Shown piece after piece: positions 31,201 through 48,300 of a stretch of 64,000 nt of DNA (position 1 is its first letter; every line of letters starts with the position of its first letter). The DNA is from Chamaelirium japonicum (lineage: Eukaryota; Streptophyta; Magnoliopsida; Liliales; Melanthiaceae), in assembly GCA_947650365.1 (NCBI GenBank), contig CANTAL010000147.1:62001-126000 (forward strand), given 5' to 3'. The notes beneath the pieces are model-generated. The model did no database searches. It saw nothing but the letters and a program-made list of their open reading frames with translations, and was not told where the DNA came from. Position numbers and translations under genes: made by a program.

Positions 31201-33015
31201 CTAATTCATTCGCATGAATGTAACCATTCTAATTCATTCATTTGATCCATTCTAATTCATTCGTACGATCCATTCTAATTCATTCATACGATCCATTCTA
31301 ATTCATTCGTACGATCTATTCTAATTCATTCATACAATCCATTCTAATTCATTCGTACGATCCATTCTAATTCACTCATACGATCCATTCTAATACATTC
31401 ATACGATCCATTCTAATTCATTTGCACGAATATATCCATTCTAATTCATTCATACAATCCATTCTAATTCTTTCACACGATCCATTCTAATTCATTCGTA
31501 GGATCCATTCTAATTCATTCGCACAATCCATTCTAATTCATTCGTACAATCCATTCTAATTCATTCGTATGATCCATTCTAACTCATTCGGTGGATCCAT
31601 TCTAATTCATTCGTACGATCCATTCTAATTCATTCCCATGATCCATTCTAATTTATTCGTACGATCCATTCTAATTCATTCGTACGATCTATTCTAATTC
31701 ATTCGCACGAATGTAACCATTCTAATTCATTCATACGATTCATTCTAATTCATTCGTATGAACTAATCTAATTCATTCGTACGATCCATTCTAATTCATT
31801 CGTACGATCCATTCTAATTCATTCATACGATCCATTCTAATTCATTAGTCCGATCCATTCTAATTCATTCGCACGAATGTATCCATTCTAGTTCATTCGT
31901 ATGATCCATTCTAATTCATTCGTACGATCCATTCTAATTCATTCATACGATCCATTCTAATTCATTCGCATGAATGTAACCATTCTAATTCATTCATTTG
32001 ATCCATTCTAATTCATTCGTACGATCCATTCTAATTCATTCGTCCGATCCATTCTAATTCATTCGCACGAATGTATCCATTCTAATTCATTCGTACGATC
32101 CATTCTAATTCATTCGCACGATCCATTCTAATTCATTCATAGGATCCATTCTAATTCATTCATACGATCTATTCTAATTCTTTCGCACGAATGTATCCAT
32201 TCTAATTCATTCGCACGAATATATCCATTCTTATTCTTATTCATTCGTACGATCCATTCTAATTCCTTCGTATGATCCATTCTAATTAATTCGTATGATC
32301 CATTCTAATTCATTCGTACGATCCATTCTAATTCATTCATACAATCCATTCTAATTCATTCGCACGATCCATTCTAATTCACTCATACGATCCATTCTAA
32401 TACATTCATACGATCCATTCTAATTCATTTGCATGAATATATCCATTCTAATTCATTCGTACGATCCATTCTAATTCATTCGTACGATCCATTCTAATTC
32501 ATTCATATGATCCATTCTAATTCATTCATACAATCCATTCTAATTCATTCGCACGAATGTATCCATTCTAATTCATTCGTACGATCAGTTCTAATTCATT
32601 CACAAAATCTATTCTAATTCATTCATACGATCCATTCTAATTCATTCACACGAATGTATCCATTCTATTTCATTCATACGATCCATTCTAATTCATTCGT
32701 ACGATCCATTCTAATTCCTTCGTACGATCCATTCTAATTCATTCGTACGATCTATTCTTATTCATTCGTACGATCCATTCTAATTCATTCGTATGATCCA
32801 TTCTAATTCCTTCGTACGATCCATTCTAATTAATTCGTACGATCCATTCAAATTCATTCATACAATCCATTCTAATTCTTTCACATGATCCATTCTAATT
32901 CATTCGTACGATCCATTCTAATTCATTCGTGCAATCCATTCTATTTCATTCGTACGATCCATTCTTACTCATTCGTAGGATCCATTCTAATTCATTCACA
33001 CGAATGTATCCATTC
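28227..33015. repeat. Satellite block, four orientation runs
   Basis: Plus to about 29,984, a short minus patch to 30,126, plus to 31,138, minus to about 33,015. The minus patch ends in AATTCAGGATCGTACG, a junction with a relative near 54,275. The flip near 33,015 (CATTCGTACGAATGAATTAG) resembles those near 15,873 and 41,893, where the preceding unit is also cut at TATCCATTCGTA. Confidence 0.78.
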
Positions 33016-36000
33016 GTACGAATGAATTAGAATAGATTGTACGAATGAATTAGAATGGATCGTACGAATGAATTAGAATGGATCGTACCAAGGAATTAGA
33101 ATGGATCGTACGAATGAATTAGAATGGATCGTACAAATGAATTAGAATAGATCGTACGAATGAATTAGAATGGATCGTACGAAGGAATTAGAATGGATCG
33201 TACGAATGAATTAGAATGGATCGTGCGAATGAATTAGAATGGATCGTATGAATGTATTAGAATGGATCGTATGAGTGAATTAGAATGGATCGTACGAATG
33301 AATTTGAATGGATCGTATGAATGAATTAGAATGGATACATTCGTGTGAATGAATTAGAATGGATTGTATGAATGAATTAGAATAGATTTTGTTAATGATT
33401 TAGAACTGATCGTACGAATGAATTAGAATGGATACATTCGTGCGAATGAATTAGAATGGATTGTATGAATGAATTAGAATGGATCCTATGAATGAATTAG
33501 GATGGATCGTACGAATGAATTAGAATGGATACATTCGTGCGAATGAAATAGAATGGATCATACGAATGAGTAAGAATGGATCGTCATTCTAATTCATTCG
33601 TATGATCCATTCTAATTCATTTGTATCCATTATATTTTATTCGCACGATCCATTCTAATTCATTCGCGCAATCTATTCTAATTCATTCGTACGATCCATT
33701 CTAATTCATTCGTACGATCCATTCTAATTCATTCATACAATCCATTCTAATTTATTCGCACGAATGTATCTATTCTAATTCATTTGCACGATCCATTCTA
33801 ATTCATTCCTATGATCTATTCTAATTCATTCGTACGATCCATTCTAATTCATTCTAATTCATTCGTACGATCCATTCTACGATCCATTCTAATTCATTCG
33901 TATATTCCATTCTAATTCATTAGCACGATCCATGCTAATGAATTAGAATGGATCGTACGATCCAATCTAATTCATTCATACGATCCATTCTTACTCATTC
34001 GTATGATCCATTCTAATTCAATCGTACGATCCATTCTAATTCATTCGTACGATCCATTCTAATTCTTTTGTACGATCCATTCTAATTCATTCGTACGATC
34101 CATTCTAATTCCTTCGTACAATCCATTCTAATTCATTCGTACGATCCATTCTAATTCATTCGCGTAATCTATTCTAATTCATTCGTACGATCCATTTTAA
34201 TTCATTCGTACGATCCATTCTAATTCATTCATACAATCCATTCTAATTTATTCGCACGAATGTATCCATTCTAATTCATTCGTACGATCCATTCTAATTC
34301 ATTAATATGATAAATTCTAATTCATTCGTACGATCCATTCTAATTTATTCATAGGATCCATTCTAATTCATTCGTACAATCTATTCTATTTCATTCCTAC
34401 GATCCATTCTTACTCATTCGTATGATACATTCTAATTCATTCAGACGAATGTATCCATTCTAATTTATTCGTACGATCCATTCTAATTCATTCGTACGAT
34501 CCATTCTAATTCATTCGTACGATCCATTCTTACTCATTCGTATGATCCATTCTAATTCATTCGTACGATCAATTCTAATTCATTCGTACGATCGATTCTA
34601 ATTCATTCGCACTATCCATTCTAATTCAATCGTACGATCCATTCTAATTCATTCGTATGATCCATTTTAATTTATTCGTTCAAATATATCCATTCTAATT
34701 CATTCGTACGATCCATTCTAATTCATTCGTACAGTCCATTCTAATTCATTCGCATAATCCATTCTATTTCATTCGTACGATCCATTCTTACTCATTCGTA
34801 TGATCCATTATGGATACACTGTGCGAATGAATTAGAATGGATCATAAGAATGGATCGTACGAATGAAATAGAATGGATTGTGCGAATGAATTAGAATGGA
34901 TCGTACGAATGAATTAGAATGGATCATACGAATGAGTAAGAATGGATCGTACGAATGAATTAGAATGGATCGTACGAATGAATTAGAATGGATCGTACGA
35001 ATAAATTAGAATAGATACATTCGTTCGAATGAATTAGAATGGATCATACGAATGAGTAAGAATGGATCATACGAATGAAATAGAATAGATCGTACGAATG
35101 AATTAGAATGGAATATACGAATGAATTAGAATGGATCGTACGAATGAATTAGAATGGATCGTATGAATGAATTACAATGAATCGTACGAATGAATTAGAA
35201 TGGATCGTGCGAATGAATTCGAATAGATTGTACGATCCATTCTAATTCATTCATACAATCCATTCTAATTCATTCGCACGAATGTATCCATTCTAATCCA
35301 TTCGTACGATCCATTCTAATCCATTCGTACGATCCATTCTAATTCATTCGCACAAATGTATCCATTCTAATTCATTCGTATGATCTATTATAATTCATTC
35401 GTACGAAGCATTCTAATTCATTCGTATGATCCATTCTAATTAATTCGTATGATCCATTCTAATTCATTCGTACGATCTATTCTAATTCATTCGTACGATC
35501 TATTCTAATTCATTCGTATGATCCATTCTAATTCATTCGTATGATCCATTCTAATTAATTCGTATGATCCATTCTAATTCATTCGTACGATCCATTCTAA
35601 TTCATTCGTACGATCCATTCTAATTCATTCGCACAATCCATTCTATTTCATTCGTACGATCCATTCTTGCTCATTGGTACGATCCATTCTAATTCATTCG
35701 CACGAATGTATCCATTCTAATTCATTCGTACGAATCCATTCTAATTCATTCGTACAATCCATTCTATTTCATTCGTACGATCCATTCTTACCCATTCGTA
35801 TGATCCATTCTAATTCATTCGCACGAATGTATCCATTCTAAATCATTCGTACGATCCATTCTAATTCATTCGTACGATCCATTCTAAATCATTCGTACAA
35901 TCGATTCTATTTCATTCGTACGATCAATTCTAATTAATTCTAATTCATTCTATTTCATTCGTACGATCCATTCTAATTCACTCATACGATCCATTCTAAT

Positions 36001-36460
36001 TCATTCATACGATCCATTCTAATTCATTTGCACGAATATATCCATTCTAATTCATTCGTACGATCCATTCTAATTCCTTCGTACGATCCATTCTAATTCC
36101 TTCGTACGATCCATTCTATTTCATTCGTATGATCCATTCTAATTCATTCGTACGATCCATTCTAATTCATTCATACGATTCATTCTAATTCATTCGGGAT
36201 ACATTCGTGCGAAAGAATTAGAATAGATCGTATGAATGAAATAGAATGGATCCTATGAATGAATTAGAATAGATCGTGCGAATGAATTAGAATGGACCGT
36301 ACGAATGAATTAGAATGGATCGTGCTAATGAATTAGAATTGATCGAACGAATGAATTAGCATGGATCGTGCTAATGAATTAGAATGGAACGTACGAATGA
36401 ATTAGAATGGATCGTGTGAAAGAATTAGAATGGATTGTATGAATGAATTAGAATGAATTC
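33016..36460. repeat. Satellite block with a 25-bp inverted patch
   Basis: Plus to about 33,583, minus to 34,809 with a single plus unit at about 33,935-33,957, plus to about 35,229, minus to 36,196, plus to 36,460. About 33,600-34,350 is duplicated at about 47,850-48,600 (CATGCTAATG at 33,931 and 48,171) and in part at about 52,140-52,630 (52,308). Confidence 0.78.
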
Positions 36461-39400
36461 GTACGATCCATTCGAATTCATTCGCACGATCCATTCTAAT
36501 TCATTCATACGATCCATTCTAATTCATTCATACAATCCATTCTAATTCTTTCACATGATCCATTCTAATTCATTCGTAGGTTCCATTCTAATTCATTCGT
36601 ACAATCTATTCTATTTCATTCGTACGATCTATTCTTACTCATTTGTATGATCCATTCTAATTCATTCGGACGAATGTATCCATTCTAGTTTATTCGTACG
36701 ATCCATTCTAATTCATTCGTCCGATCCATTCTAATTCATTCGTACGATCCATTATAATTCATTCGCTCGAATGTATCCATTCTAATCCATTCGTACGATC
36801 TATTCTAATCCATTCATACGTTCCATTCGTACGATCAATTCTAATTCATTCGTACGATCTATTCTAATTCATTCGTACGATCTATTCTAATTCATTCGCA
36901 CGATCCATTCTAATTCATTCATAGGATCCATTCTAATTCATTCATACGATCTATTCTAATTCTTTCGCACGAATGTATCCATTCTAATTCATTCGCACAA
37001 ATGTATCCATTCTAATTCATTCGTACGATCAATTCTAATTCATTCGTACGATCCATTCTAATTCATTCGTACGATCCCTTCTAATTCATTCATACGATCT
37101 ATTCTAATTCATTCATACAATCCATTCTAATTCTTTCACACGATCCATTCTAATTCATTCATATGATCCATTCTAATTCATTCGTACGATCCATTCTAAT
37201 TCATATGCACAAAGGTATCCATTCTAATCCATTCATAGGATCCATTCTAATCCATTCGTACGATCCATTCTAATTCATTCGTACGATCCATTCTAATTAA
37301 TTCGCTCGAATGTATCCATTCTAATCCATTCGAACGATCCATTCTAATCCATTCGTACGATCCATTCTAATTCATTCGCATGAATGTAACCATTCTAATT
37401 CATTCGTATGATCCATTCTAATTCATTCGTACGATCCATTCTAATTCATTCGTACGATCCATTCTAATTCATTCGCACGAATGTATCCATTCTAATTCAT
37501 TCATATGATCCATTCTAATTCATTCATACAATCCATTCTAATTCTTTCACATGATCCATTCTAATTCATTCGTACGATCCATTCTAATTCGTTCGTACAA
37601 TCCATTCTAATTCATTCGCACGAATGTATCCATTCTAATTCATTCATACGATCCATTCTAATTCATTCGTACGATCCATTCTAATTCCTTCGTACGATCC
37701 ATTCTAATTCATTCGTACGATCTATTCTAATTCATTCGTACGATCCATTCTAATTCATTCGTACGATCCATTCTAATTCATTCGTAAGATCCATTCTAAT
37801 TCATTCGTACGATCCATTCTAATTCATTCGTACGATCCGTTCTAATTCATTCGCACAAATGTATCCATTCTAGTTCATTCGTACGATCCATTCTAATCCA
37901 TTCGTACGATCCATTCTAATTCATTCATACGATCCATTCTAATTCATTCATACAATCCATTCTAATTCTTTCACACGATCCATTCTAATTCATTCGTAGG
38001 ATCCATTCTAATTCATTCGTATAATCTATTCTATTTCATTCGTACGATCCATTCTTACTCATTCGTATGATCCATTCTAATTCATTCGGACGAATGTATC
38101 CATTCTAATTCATTCGTACGATCCATTCTAATTCATTCGTACGATCCATTCATACTCATTCGTATGATCCATTCTAATTCATTCGTACGATCCATTCTAA
38201 TTCATTCGTACGATCGATTCTAATTCATTCGCACTATCCATTCTAATTCATTCGTACGATCCATTCTAATTCATTCGTATGATCCATTCTAATTTATTCG
38301 TTCAAATATATCCATTCTAATTCATTCCGTATGATCCATTCTAATTCATTCGTATGATCCATTCTAATTCATTCGTACGAATGTATCCATTCTAATTCAT
38401 TCGTACGATCCATTCTAATTAATTCGTACGATCCATTCTTATTCATTCGTACGATCCATTCTAATTCATTCGGACGAATGTATCCATTCTAAATTATTCG
38501 TACGATCCATTCTAATTCATTCATTTGATCCATTCTAATTCATTCGTACGATCCATTCTAATTTATTCGTCCGATCCATTCTAATTCATTCGCACGAATG
38601 TATCCATTCTAATTCATTCGTACGATCCATTCTAATTCATTCGTACGATCCATTCTAATTCATTCGTACGATCCATTCTAATTCATTCGCACGAATGTAT
38701 CCATTCTAGTTCATTCGTACGATCCATTCTAATTCATTCGTACGATGCATTCTAATTCATTCGCACGATCCATTCTAATTCATTCGTACGATCCATTCTA
38801 ATTCATTCATACGATCCATTCTAATTCATTCGCACGAATTCATCCATTCTAATTCATTCATACGATCCATTCTACTTCATTCGTACTATCCGTTCTAATT
38901 CACTCATACGATCCATTCTTATTCATTCATACGATACGTTCTAATTCATTTGCACGAATATATCCATTCTAATTCATTCGTACGATCAATTCTAATTCCT
39001 TCGTACGATCCATTCTAATTCCTTCGTACGATCCATTCTAATTCCTTCGTACGAACCATTCTATTTCATTCGTATGATCTATTCTAATTAATTCGTACGA
39101 TCCATTCTAATTCATTCGTATGATCCATTCTAATTCATTCGTATGATCCATTCTTACTCATTCGTACAACCCATTCTAATTCATTCATACAATCCATTCT
39201 AATTCATTCCGTATGATCCATTCTAATTCATTCATACGATCTATTCTTTCATACAATCAATTCTAATTCTTTCGTGCGAATGAATTAGAATGGATACCTT
39301 TGTGCATATGAATTAGAATGGATCATACGAATGAATTAGAATGGATCATATTAATGAATTATAATGGATCGTACGAATGAATTAGAATGGATACATTCGT

Positions 39401-41892
39401 GCGAATGAATTAGAATGGATCGTGCGAATCAATTAGACTGGATCGTGCGAATGAATAAGAATAGATCATACGAATGAATTAGAATAGATCGTACGAATTA
39501 ATTAGAATGGATACATTCGTGCGAATGAATTAGAATGGATTGTATGAATGAATTAGAATGGATTGTATGAATAAATTAAAATGGATCATACGAATTAATT
39601 AGAATGGATCATATGAATGAATTAGAATGGATCGTACGAATGAATTAGAATGGATCGTACGAATAAATTAGAATGGATCGTGCGAATGAATTAGAATGGA
39701 TCGTACGAATGAATTAGAATGGATACATTTGTGCGAATGAATTAGAATAGATCGTACTAATGAATTAGAATGGATCGTATGAATGAATTAGAATGGATCG
39801 TACGAATGAATTAGAATGGATCGTGCGAATGAATTAGAATGGATCGTACGAATGAATTAGAATGGATCATGTGAAAGAATTAGAATGGATCGTACGAATG
39901 AATTAGAATGGATCGTGCGAATGAATTAGAATGGATCGTACGAATGAATTAGAATAGATACATTTGTGCGAATGAATTAGAATGGATCGTACGAATGAAT
40001 TAGAATGGATCGTATGAATGAATTAGAATGGATCGTACGAATGAATTAGAATGGATCGTGCGAATGAATTAGAATGGATCGTACGAATGAATTAGAATGG
40101 ATCGTACGAATGAACTAGAATGGATACATTCGTGTGAATGAATTAGAATGGATCGTACGAATGAATTAGAATGGATCGTACGAATGAATTAGAATGGATC
40201 TTACGAATGAATTAGAATGGATCGTACGAATGAATTAGAATGGATCGTACGAATGAATTAGAATGGATACATTCGTGCGAATGAATTAGAATGGATCGGA
40301 AGAATGAATTAGAATGGATCGTATGCTCGAATGTATCCATTCTAATCCATTCGTACAATCCATTCTAATCCATTCGTATGATCCATTCTAATTCATTCGC
40401 ATGAATGCAACCATTCTAATTCATTATCGTATGAATGAATTAGAATGGATCGTACGAATGAATTAGAATGGATCGTACGAATGAATTTGAATGGATACAT
40501 TTGTGCGAATGAATCTAAATGGATTGTATGAATGAATTACAATGGATCGTACGAATGAATTAGAATAGATCGTACGAATGAATTAGAATAGCTCATACGA
40601 ATGAATTTGAATAAATCGTATGAATGAATTAGAATGGTTACATTCGTGCGAATGAATTAGAATAGATCATACGAATGAATTAGAATGGATCGTATGAATA
40701 AATTAGAATGGATCGTGGGAATGAATTAGAATGGATCGTACGAATGAATTAGAATGGATCCACCGAATGAGTTAGAATGGATCATACGAATGAATTAGAA
40801 TGGATTGTACGAATGAATTAGAATGGATTTTGCGAATGAATTAGAATGGATCGTATGAATGAATAAGAATGGATCGTACGAATGAATTAGAATGGATCAT
40901 GCGAATGAATTAGCATGAATCGTACGAATGTGTTAGAATGGATCCTACGAATGAATTAGAATGAATTGTACAATCCATTCTAATTCAATCGTCCGATCCA
41001 TTCTAACTCATTCGCATGAATGTATCCATTCTAATTCATTCGTACAATCCATTCTATTTCATTCGTACGATCCATTCTTACTCATTCGTATGATTCATTC
41101 TAATTCATTCGTATGATCCATTCTAATTCATTCGTACGATCCATTCTAATTCATTCGCACGATCCATTCTAATTCATTCATACGATCCATTCTAATTCAT
41201 TCCTATAATCCATTCTAATTTATTCGCCCGATCCATTCTAATTCATTCATACGATCCATTCTATTCGAATGGATCATGCGATCCATTCGAATTGATTCGT
41301 ACGATCCATTCTAATTTATTCATACGATCCATTCTAATTCATTCATACAATGCATTCTAATTCGTTCACACGATCCATTCTAATTTATTCATACGATCCA
41401 TTCTAATTCATTCGTACGATCCATTCTAATTCACTCATACGATCCATTCTAATACATTCATACGATCCATTCTAATTCATTTGCACGAATATATCCATTC
41501 TAATTCATTCGTACGATCTATTCTAATTCCTTCGTACGATCCATTCTAATTAATTCGTACGATCTATTCTAATTCATTCGTACGATCCATTCTAATTCAT
41601 TCGTACTATCCATTCTAATTCATTCGTACGATCCATTCTAATTCATTCGTACGATCCATTCTAATTCATTCGTACGATCCATTCTAATTCATTCATACAA
41701 TCCATTCTAATTCTTTCACACGATCCATTCTAATTCATTCGTACGATCCATTCGTACAGTCCATTCTAATTCACTCATACGATCCATTCTAATTCATTCA
41801 TACGATCCATTCTAATTCATTTGCACAAAGGTATCCATTCTAATTCAGTCATACAATCCATTCTAATTCATTCACATGAATGTATCCATTCG
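36461..41892. repeat. Satellite block, long minus run then alternating
   Basis: Minus from 36,461 to about 39,271 (2.8 kb, close to the longest run), plus to 40,324, minus patch to 40,425, plus to 40,968, minus to 41,892. The plus run from 40,426 echoes about 16,080-16,575, sharing rare forms such as CGTGGGAATG and GGATCCACCGAATGAG. Confidence 0.78.
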
Positions 41893-44800
41893 TACGAATG
41901 AATTAGGATAGATTGTACGAATGAATTAGAATGGATCGTACGAATGAATTAGAATGGATCGTACGAAGGAATTAGAATGGATCGTACGAATGAATTAGAA
42001 TGGATCGTACGAATGAATTAGAATAGATCGTACGAATGAATTAGAATGGATCGTGCGAAGGAATTAGAATGGATCGTGCGAATGAATTAGAATAGATCGT
42101 ACGAATGAATTAGAATGGATCGTACGAATGAACTAGAATGGATACATTCATGCGAATGAATTAGAATGGATCGTACGAATCAATTAGAATGGATCGTACG
42201 AATGAATTAGAATGGAACGTTCGAATGGATTAGAATGGATCATACGAATGAATTAGAATGGATCGTGCGAATGAATTAGAATGGATCGAACGAATGAATT
42301 AGAATGGATATATTCGAGCGAATGAATTAGAAGATCGTAGGAATGAATTAGAATGGATCATACGAATGAATTAGAATGGATCGTACGAACGAATTAGAAT
42401 GGATCGTACGAACGAATTAGAATGGATCATATGAACGAATTAGAATTGATCGTACGAATGAATTAGAATGGATACATTCGAGCGAATGAATTAGAATGGA
42501 TCGTACGAATGAATTAGAATAGATCATAGGAATGAATTAGAATGGATCATGCAAATGAATTAGAATGGATCGTGCGAATGAATTAGAATGGATCGTACGA
42601 ATGAATTAGAATGGATATATTTGAACGAATAAATCAGAATGGATCATACAAATGAATTAGAATGGATCGTACGAATGAATTAAATGAATAGTGCGAATGA
42701 ATTAGAATGGATCGTACGAATGAATTAGAACGGATACATTCGTGCGAATGAATTAGAATGGATCATACGAATGAGTAAGAATGGATCATACGAATGAAAT
42801 AGAATGGATTATACAAATGAATTAGAATGGATACATTCGTGCGAATGAATTAGAATGGATCGTATGTACGAATGAATTAGAATGGATACATTCGTGCGAA
42901 AGAATTAGAATGGATCGTACGAATGAATTAGAATGGATCGTGCGAATGAATTAGAATGGATCGTACGAATGAATTAGAATGGATCGTACGAATGAACTAG
43001 AATGGATACATTCGTGCGAATGAATTAGAATGGATCGTACGAATGAATTAGAATGGATCGTACGAATGAATTAGAATGGATCGTACGAATAAATTAGAAT
43101 GGATCGTATGAATGGTTTAGAATGGATACATTCGTGCGAATGAATTAGAATGGATCGGACGAATGAATTAGAATGGATTGTACGAATGAATTAGAATGGA
43201 TCGTGTGAAAGAATTAGAATGGATTGTATGAATGAATTAGAATGGATCGTACGAAAGAATTAGAATGGATCGTACGATTGAATTAGAATGGATCGTACGA
43301 ATGAATTAGAATAGATCGTACGAATGAATTAGAATGGATCGTACAAATGAATTAGAATGGATCGTGTGAAAAAATTAGAATGGATCGTACGAATGAATTA
43401 GAATGGATCGTGCGAATGAATTAGAATGGATCGTACGAATGAATTAGAATGGATCGTGCTAATGAATTAGAATTGATCGAACGAATTCATTCTAATTCAT
43501 TCATACAATCTATTCTAATTCTTTCACACGATCCATTCTAATTCATTCGTACGTTCCATTCTCATTCATTCGTATGATCCATTCTAATTAATTCGTATGA
43601 TCCATTCTAATTCATTCGTACGATCCATTCTAATTCATTCATACAATCCATTCTAATTCATTCGTACGATCCATTCTAATTCACTCATACGATCCATTCT
43701 AATACATTCATACGATCCATTCTAATTCATTTGCACTATTCATTCGTACGATCCATTCTATTTCATTCGTACGATCCATTCTTACTCATTCGTATGATCC
43801 ATTCTAATTCATTCGGACGAATGTATCCATTCTAATTTATTCGTACGATCCATTCTAATTCATTCGCACGAATGTATCCATTCTAATTCATTCGTACGAT
43901 CCATTCTAATTCATTCGTACGATCCATTCTAATTCATTCGTAAGATCCATTACGATCCATTCTAATTCATTCGTACGATCCATTCTAATTCATTCGTCCG
44001 ATCCATTCTAATTCATTCGCACGAATGTATCCATTCTAATTCATTCGTACGATCCATTCTAATTCATTCGTACGATCCATTCTAATTCATTCGTAAGATC
44101 CATTCTAATTCATTCGTACGATCCATTCTAATTCATTCGTACGATCCATTCTAATTCATTCGCACGAATGTATCCATTCTAGTTCATTCGTACGATCCAT
44201 TCTAATTCATTCGTACGATCCATTCTAATTCATTCGCACGATCTATTCTAATTCATTCGTACGATCAATTCTAATTCATTCGCACGAATGTATCCATTCT
44301 AATTCATTCGTACGATCCATTCTAATTCATTCGTACGATCCATTCTAATTCATTCATACAATCCATTCTAATTCTTTCGCACGATCCATTCTAATTCATT
44401 CGTAGGATCCATTCTAATTCACTCGTACAATCTATTCTATTTCATTCGTACGATCCATTCTTACTTATTCGTATAATACATTCTAATTCATTCGCACGAA
44501 TGTATCCATTCTAATTCATTCGTACGATCCTGAATTAGAATGGATCGTACGAATGAATTAGAATGGATACCTTTGTGCATATGAATTAGAATGGATCGTA
44601 CGAATGAATTTGAATGGATACATTCGTACGAATGAATTAGAATGGATTGTGCGAATGAATAAGAACAGATCGTGCGAATGAATTAGAATGGATCGTACGA
44701 ATGAATTAGAATGCATCGTGCGATTGAATTAGAATGGATCGTACGAATGAATTAGAATGGATCGTACGAATGAACTAGAATGGATACATTCGTGCGAATG

Positions 44801-45375
44801 AATTAGAATGGATCGTACGAATGAATTAGAATGGATCGTACGAATGAATTAGAATGGATCATACGAATGAATTAGAATGGATCGTACGAATAAATTAGAA
44901 TGGATCGTATGAATAGTTTAGAATGGATTGTGCGAATGAATAAGAACAGATCGTGCGAATGAATTAGAATGGATCGTACGAATGAATTAGAATGGATCAT
45001 ACAAATGAATTAGAATGGATCGTATGAATTAATTAGAATGGATACATTCGTGCGAATGAATTAGAATGGATTGTATGAATGAATTAGAATGGATCGTACG
45101 AATGAATTAGAATGGATCATACGAATTAATTAGAATGGATCATACGAATGAATTAGAATGGATCGTACGAATGAATTAGAATGGATCGTACGAATAAATT
45201 AGAATGGATATATTCGTCCGAATGAATTAGAATGGATCATACGAATGAGTAAGAATGGATCGTACGAAAGAAATAGAATAGATTGTACGAATGAATTAGA
45301 ATGGATCCTACGAATGAATTAGAATAGATCGTATGAAAGAATTAGAATGGATTGTATGAATGAATTAGAATGAAT
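41893..45375. repeat. Satellite block, plus, minus, plus
   Basis: Plus to about 43,485, minus to 44,528, plus to 45,375. Around 43,950 a unit is cut short (CGTAAGATCCATTACGATCC) and then part of the preceding block is repeated, as expected from unequal exchange. The flip at 44,526 is the GATCCTGAATTAG junction also found at 13,103 and 20,985. Confidence 0.8.
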
Positions 45376-48300
45376 TCGTACGATCCATTTAAATTCATTC
45401 GCACGATCCATTCTAATTCATTCATACGATCCATTCTAATTCATTCATACAATCCATTCTAATTCTTTCACACGATCCATTCTAATTCATTCGTAGGATC
45501 CATTCTAATTCATTCATACAATCTATTCTATTTCATTCGTACGATCCATTCTTACTCATTCGTATGATCCATTCTAATTCATTCGGACGAATGTATCTAT
45601 TCTAATTTATTCGTACGATCCATTCTAATTCTAATTCCTTCACACGATCCATTCTAATTCATTCGTACGATCCATTCTAATTCATTCGTACAATCCATTC
45701 TATTTCATTCGTACGATCCATTCTAATTCATTCGTACGATCCATTCTAATTCATTCGTACGATCAATTCTAATTCATTCGTACGTTCCATTCTTACTCAT
45801 TCGTATGATCCATTCTAATTCATTCGGACGAATGTATCCATTCTAATATATTCGTACGATCCATTCTAATTCATTCGTACGATCCATTCTAATTCATTCG
45901 TACGATCCATTCTAATTCATTCGTCTGATCCATTCTAATTCATTCGCACGATCCATTCTTACTCATTGGTACGATCCATTCTAATCCATTCGTACGATCC
46001 ATTCTAATTCATTCGTATGATCCATTCTAATTAATTCGTATGATCCATTCTAAATTATTCGTACGATCCATTCTAATTCATTCATACAATCCATTCTAAT
46101 TCATTCCGTACGATCCATTATAATTCATTCGTACGATCCATTCTATTTCATTCATACGATCCATTCTTACTCATTGGTACGATCCATTCTAATTCATTCG
46201 CACGAATGTATCCATTCTAATTCATTCGTACGAATCCATTCTAATTCATTCGCACGATCCATTCTAATTCATTCGCACGAATGTATCCATTCTAATTCAT
46301 TCATACATTCCATTCTAATTCATTCCGTATGATCCATTCTAATTCATTCGCTCGAATGTATCCATTCTAATCCATTCGTACGATCCATTCTAATCCATTC
46401 GTACGATCCATTCTAATTCATTCGCATGAATGTAACCATTCTAATTCATTCATTTGATCAATTCTAATTCATTCGTACGATCTATTCTAATTCATTAGCA
46501 CGATCCATGCTAATTCATTCGTTCGATCAATTCAAATTCACTAGCACGATCCATTCTAATTCATTCGTACGATCCATTCTAATTCATTCGCACGATCCAT
46601 TCTAATTCATTCATAGGATCAATTTTAATTCATTCATACGATCTATTCTAATTCTGTAGCACGAATGTATCCATTCTAATTCATTCGCATGAATGTATCC
46701 ATTCTAATTCATTTCATACGAATCCATTCTAATTCATTCGTACAATCTATTCTATTTCATTCGTACGATCCATTCTAGTTCATTCGTACGATCCATTCTA
46801 ATTCATTCGTACGATCCATTCTAATTCATTCGTATGATCCATTCTAATTAATTCGTATGATCCATTCTAATTCATTCGTATGATCCATTCTAATTCATTC
46901 ATACAATCCATTCTAAATCATTCGCACGAATGTATCCATTCTAATTAATTCGTACGATCCATTCTAATTCATTCGTATGATCCATTCTTATTCATTCGCA
47001 TGATCTAGTCTAATGGATTCGCACGATCCATTCTAATTCATTCGCACGAATGTATCCATTCTAATTCATTCATATGATCCATTCTAATTCATTCGTACGA
47101 TCCATTCTAATTCATTCGCACAAATATATCCATTCTAATTCATTCGTACGATCAGTTCTAATTCATTCACAAAATCTATTCTTATTCATTCATACGATCC
47201 ATTCTAATTCATTCGCACGATCCTTTCTAATTCATTCGTACGATCCATTCTAATTCTTTCACACGATCCATTCTAATTCATTCGTACGATCCATCCTAAT
47301 TCATTCGCACAATCCATTCTAATTCATTCGTACGATCCATTCTGATTTATTCATACGATACATTCTAATTCATTCGTACGATCCATTCTAATTTATTCGC
47401 ACAAATGTATCCATTCTAATTCATTCGTACGATCCATTCTAATTCATTCGCACGATCCATTCTAATTCATTCGTACGATCCATTCTAATTCATTCGTATG
47501 ATCCATTCTAATTTATTCGTACGATCCATTCTAATTCATTCATACAATCCATTCTAATTCATTCGCACGAATGTATCCATTCTAATTAATTCGTACGATC
47601 CATTCTAATTCATTCGTATGATCTATTTTTATTCATTCGCACGATCCAGTCTAATTGATTCGCACGATCCATTCTAAATCATTCGTACGATCCATTCTAA
47701 TTCATTCGCACGATCCATTCTAATTCATTCGTACGATCCATTCAAATTCATTCATACGATCCATTCTAATTCATTCGTACGATCCATTCTAATTCATTCG
47801 TACGATCCATTCTAATTCATTCGCACGATCCATTCATTCACACGATCCATTCTAATTCATTTGTATCCATTCTATTTCATTCGCACGATCCATTCTAATT
47901 AATTCGTGCAATCTATTCTAATTCATTCGTACGATCCATTCTAATTCATTCGTACGATCCATTCTAATTCATTCATACAATCCATTCTAATTTATTCGCA
48001 CGAATGTATCCATTCTAATTCATTTGCACGATCCATTCTAATTCATTCCTATGATCTATTCTAATTCATTCGTACGATCCATTATAATTCATTCTAATTC
48101 ATTCGTACGATCCATTCTACGATCCATTCTAATTCATTCGTATATTCCATTCTAATTCATTAGCACGATCCATGCTAATGAATTAGAATGGATCGTACGA
48201 TCCAATCTAATTCATTCATACGATCCATTCTTACTCATTCGTATGATCCATTTTAATTCAATCATACAATCAATTCTAATTCATTCGTACGATCCATTCT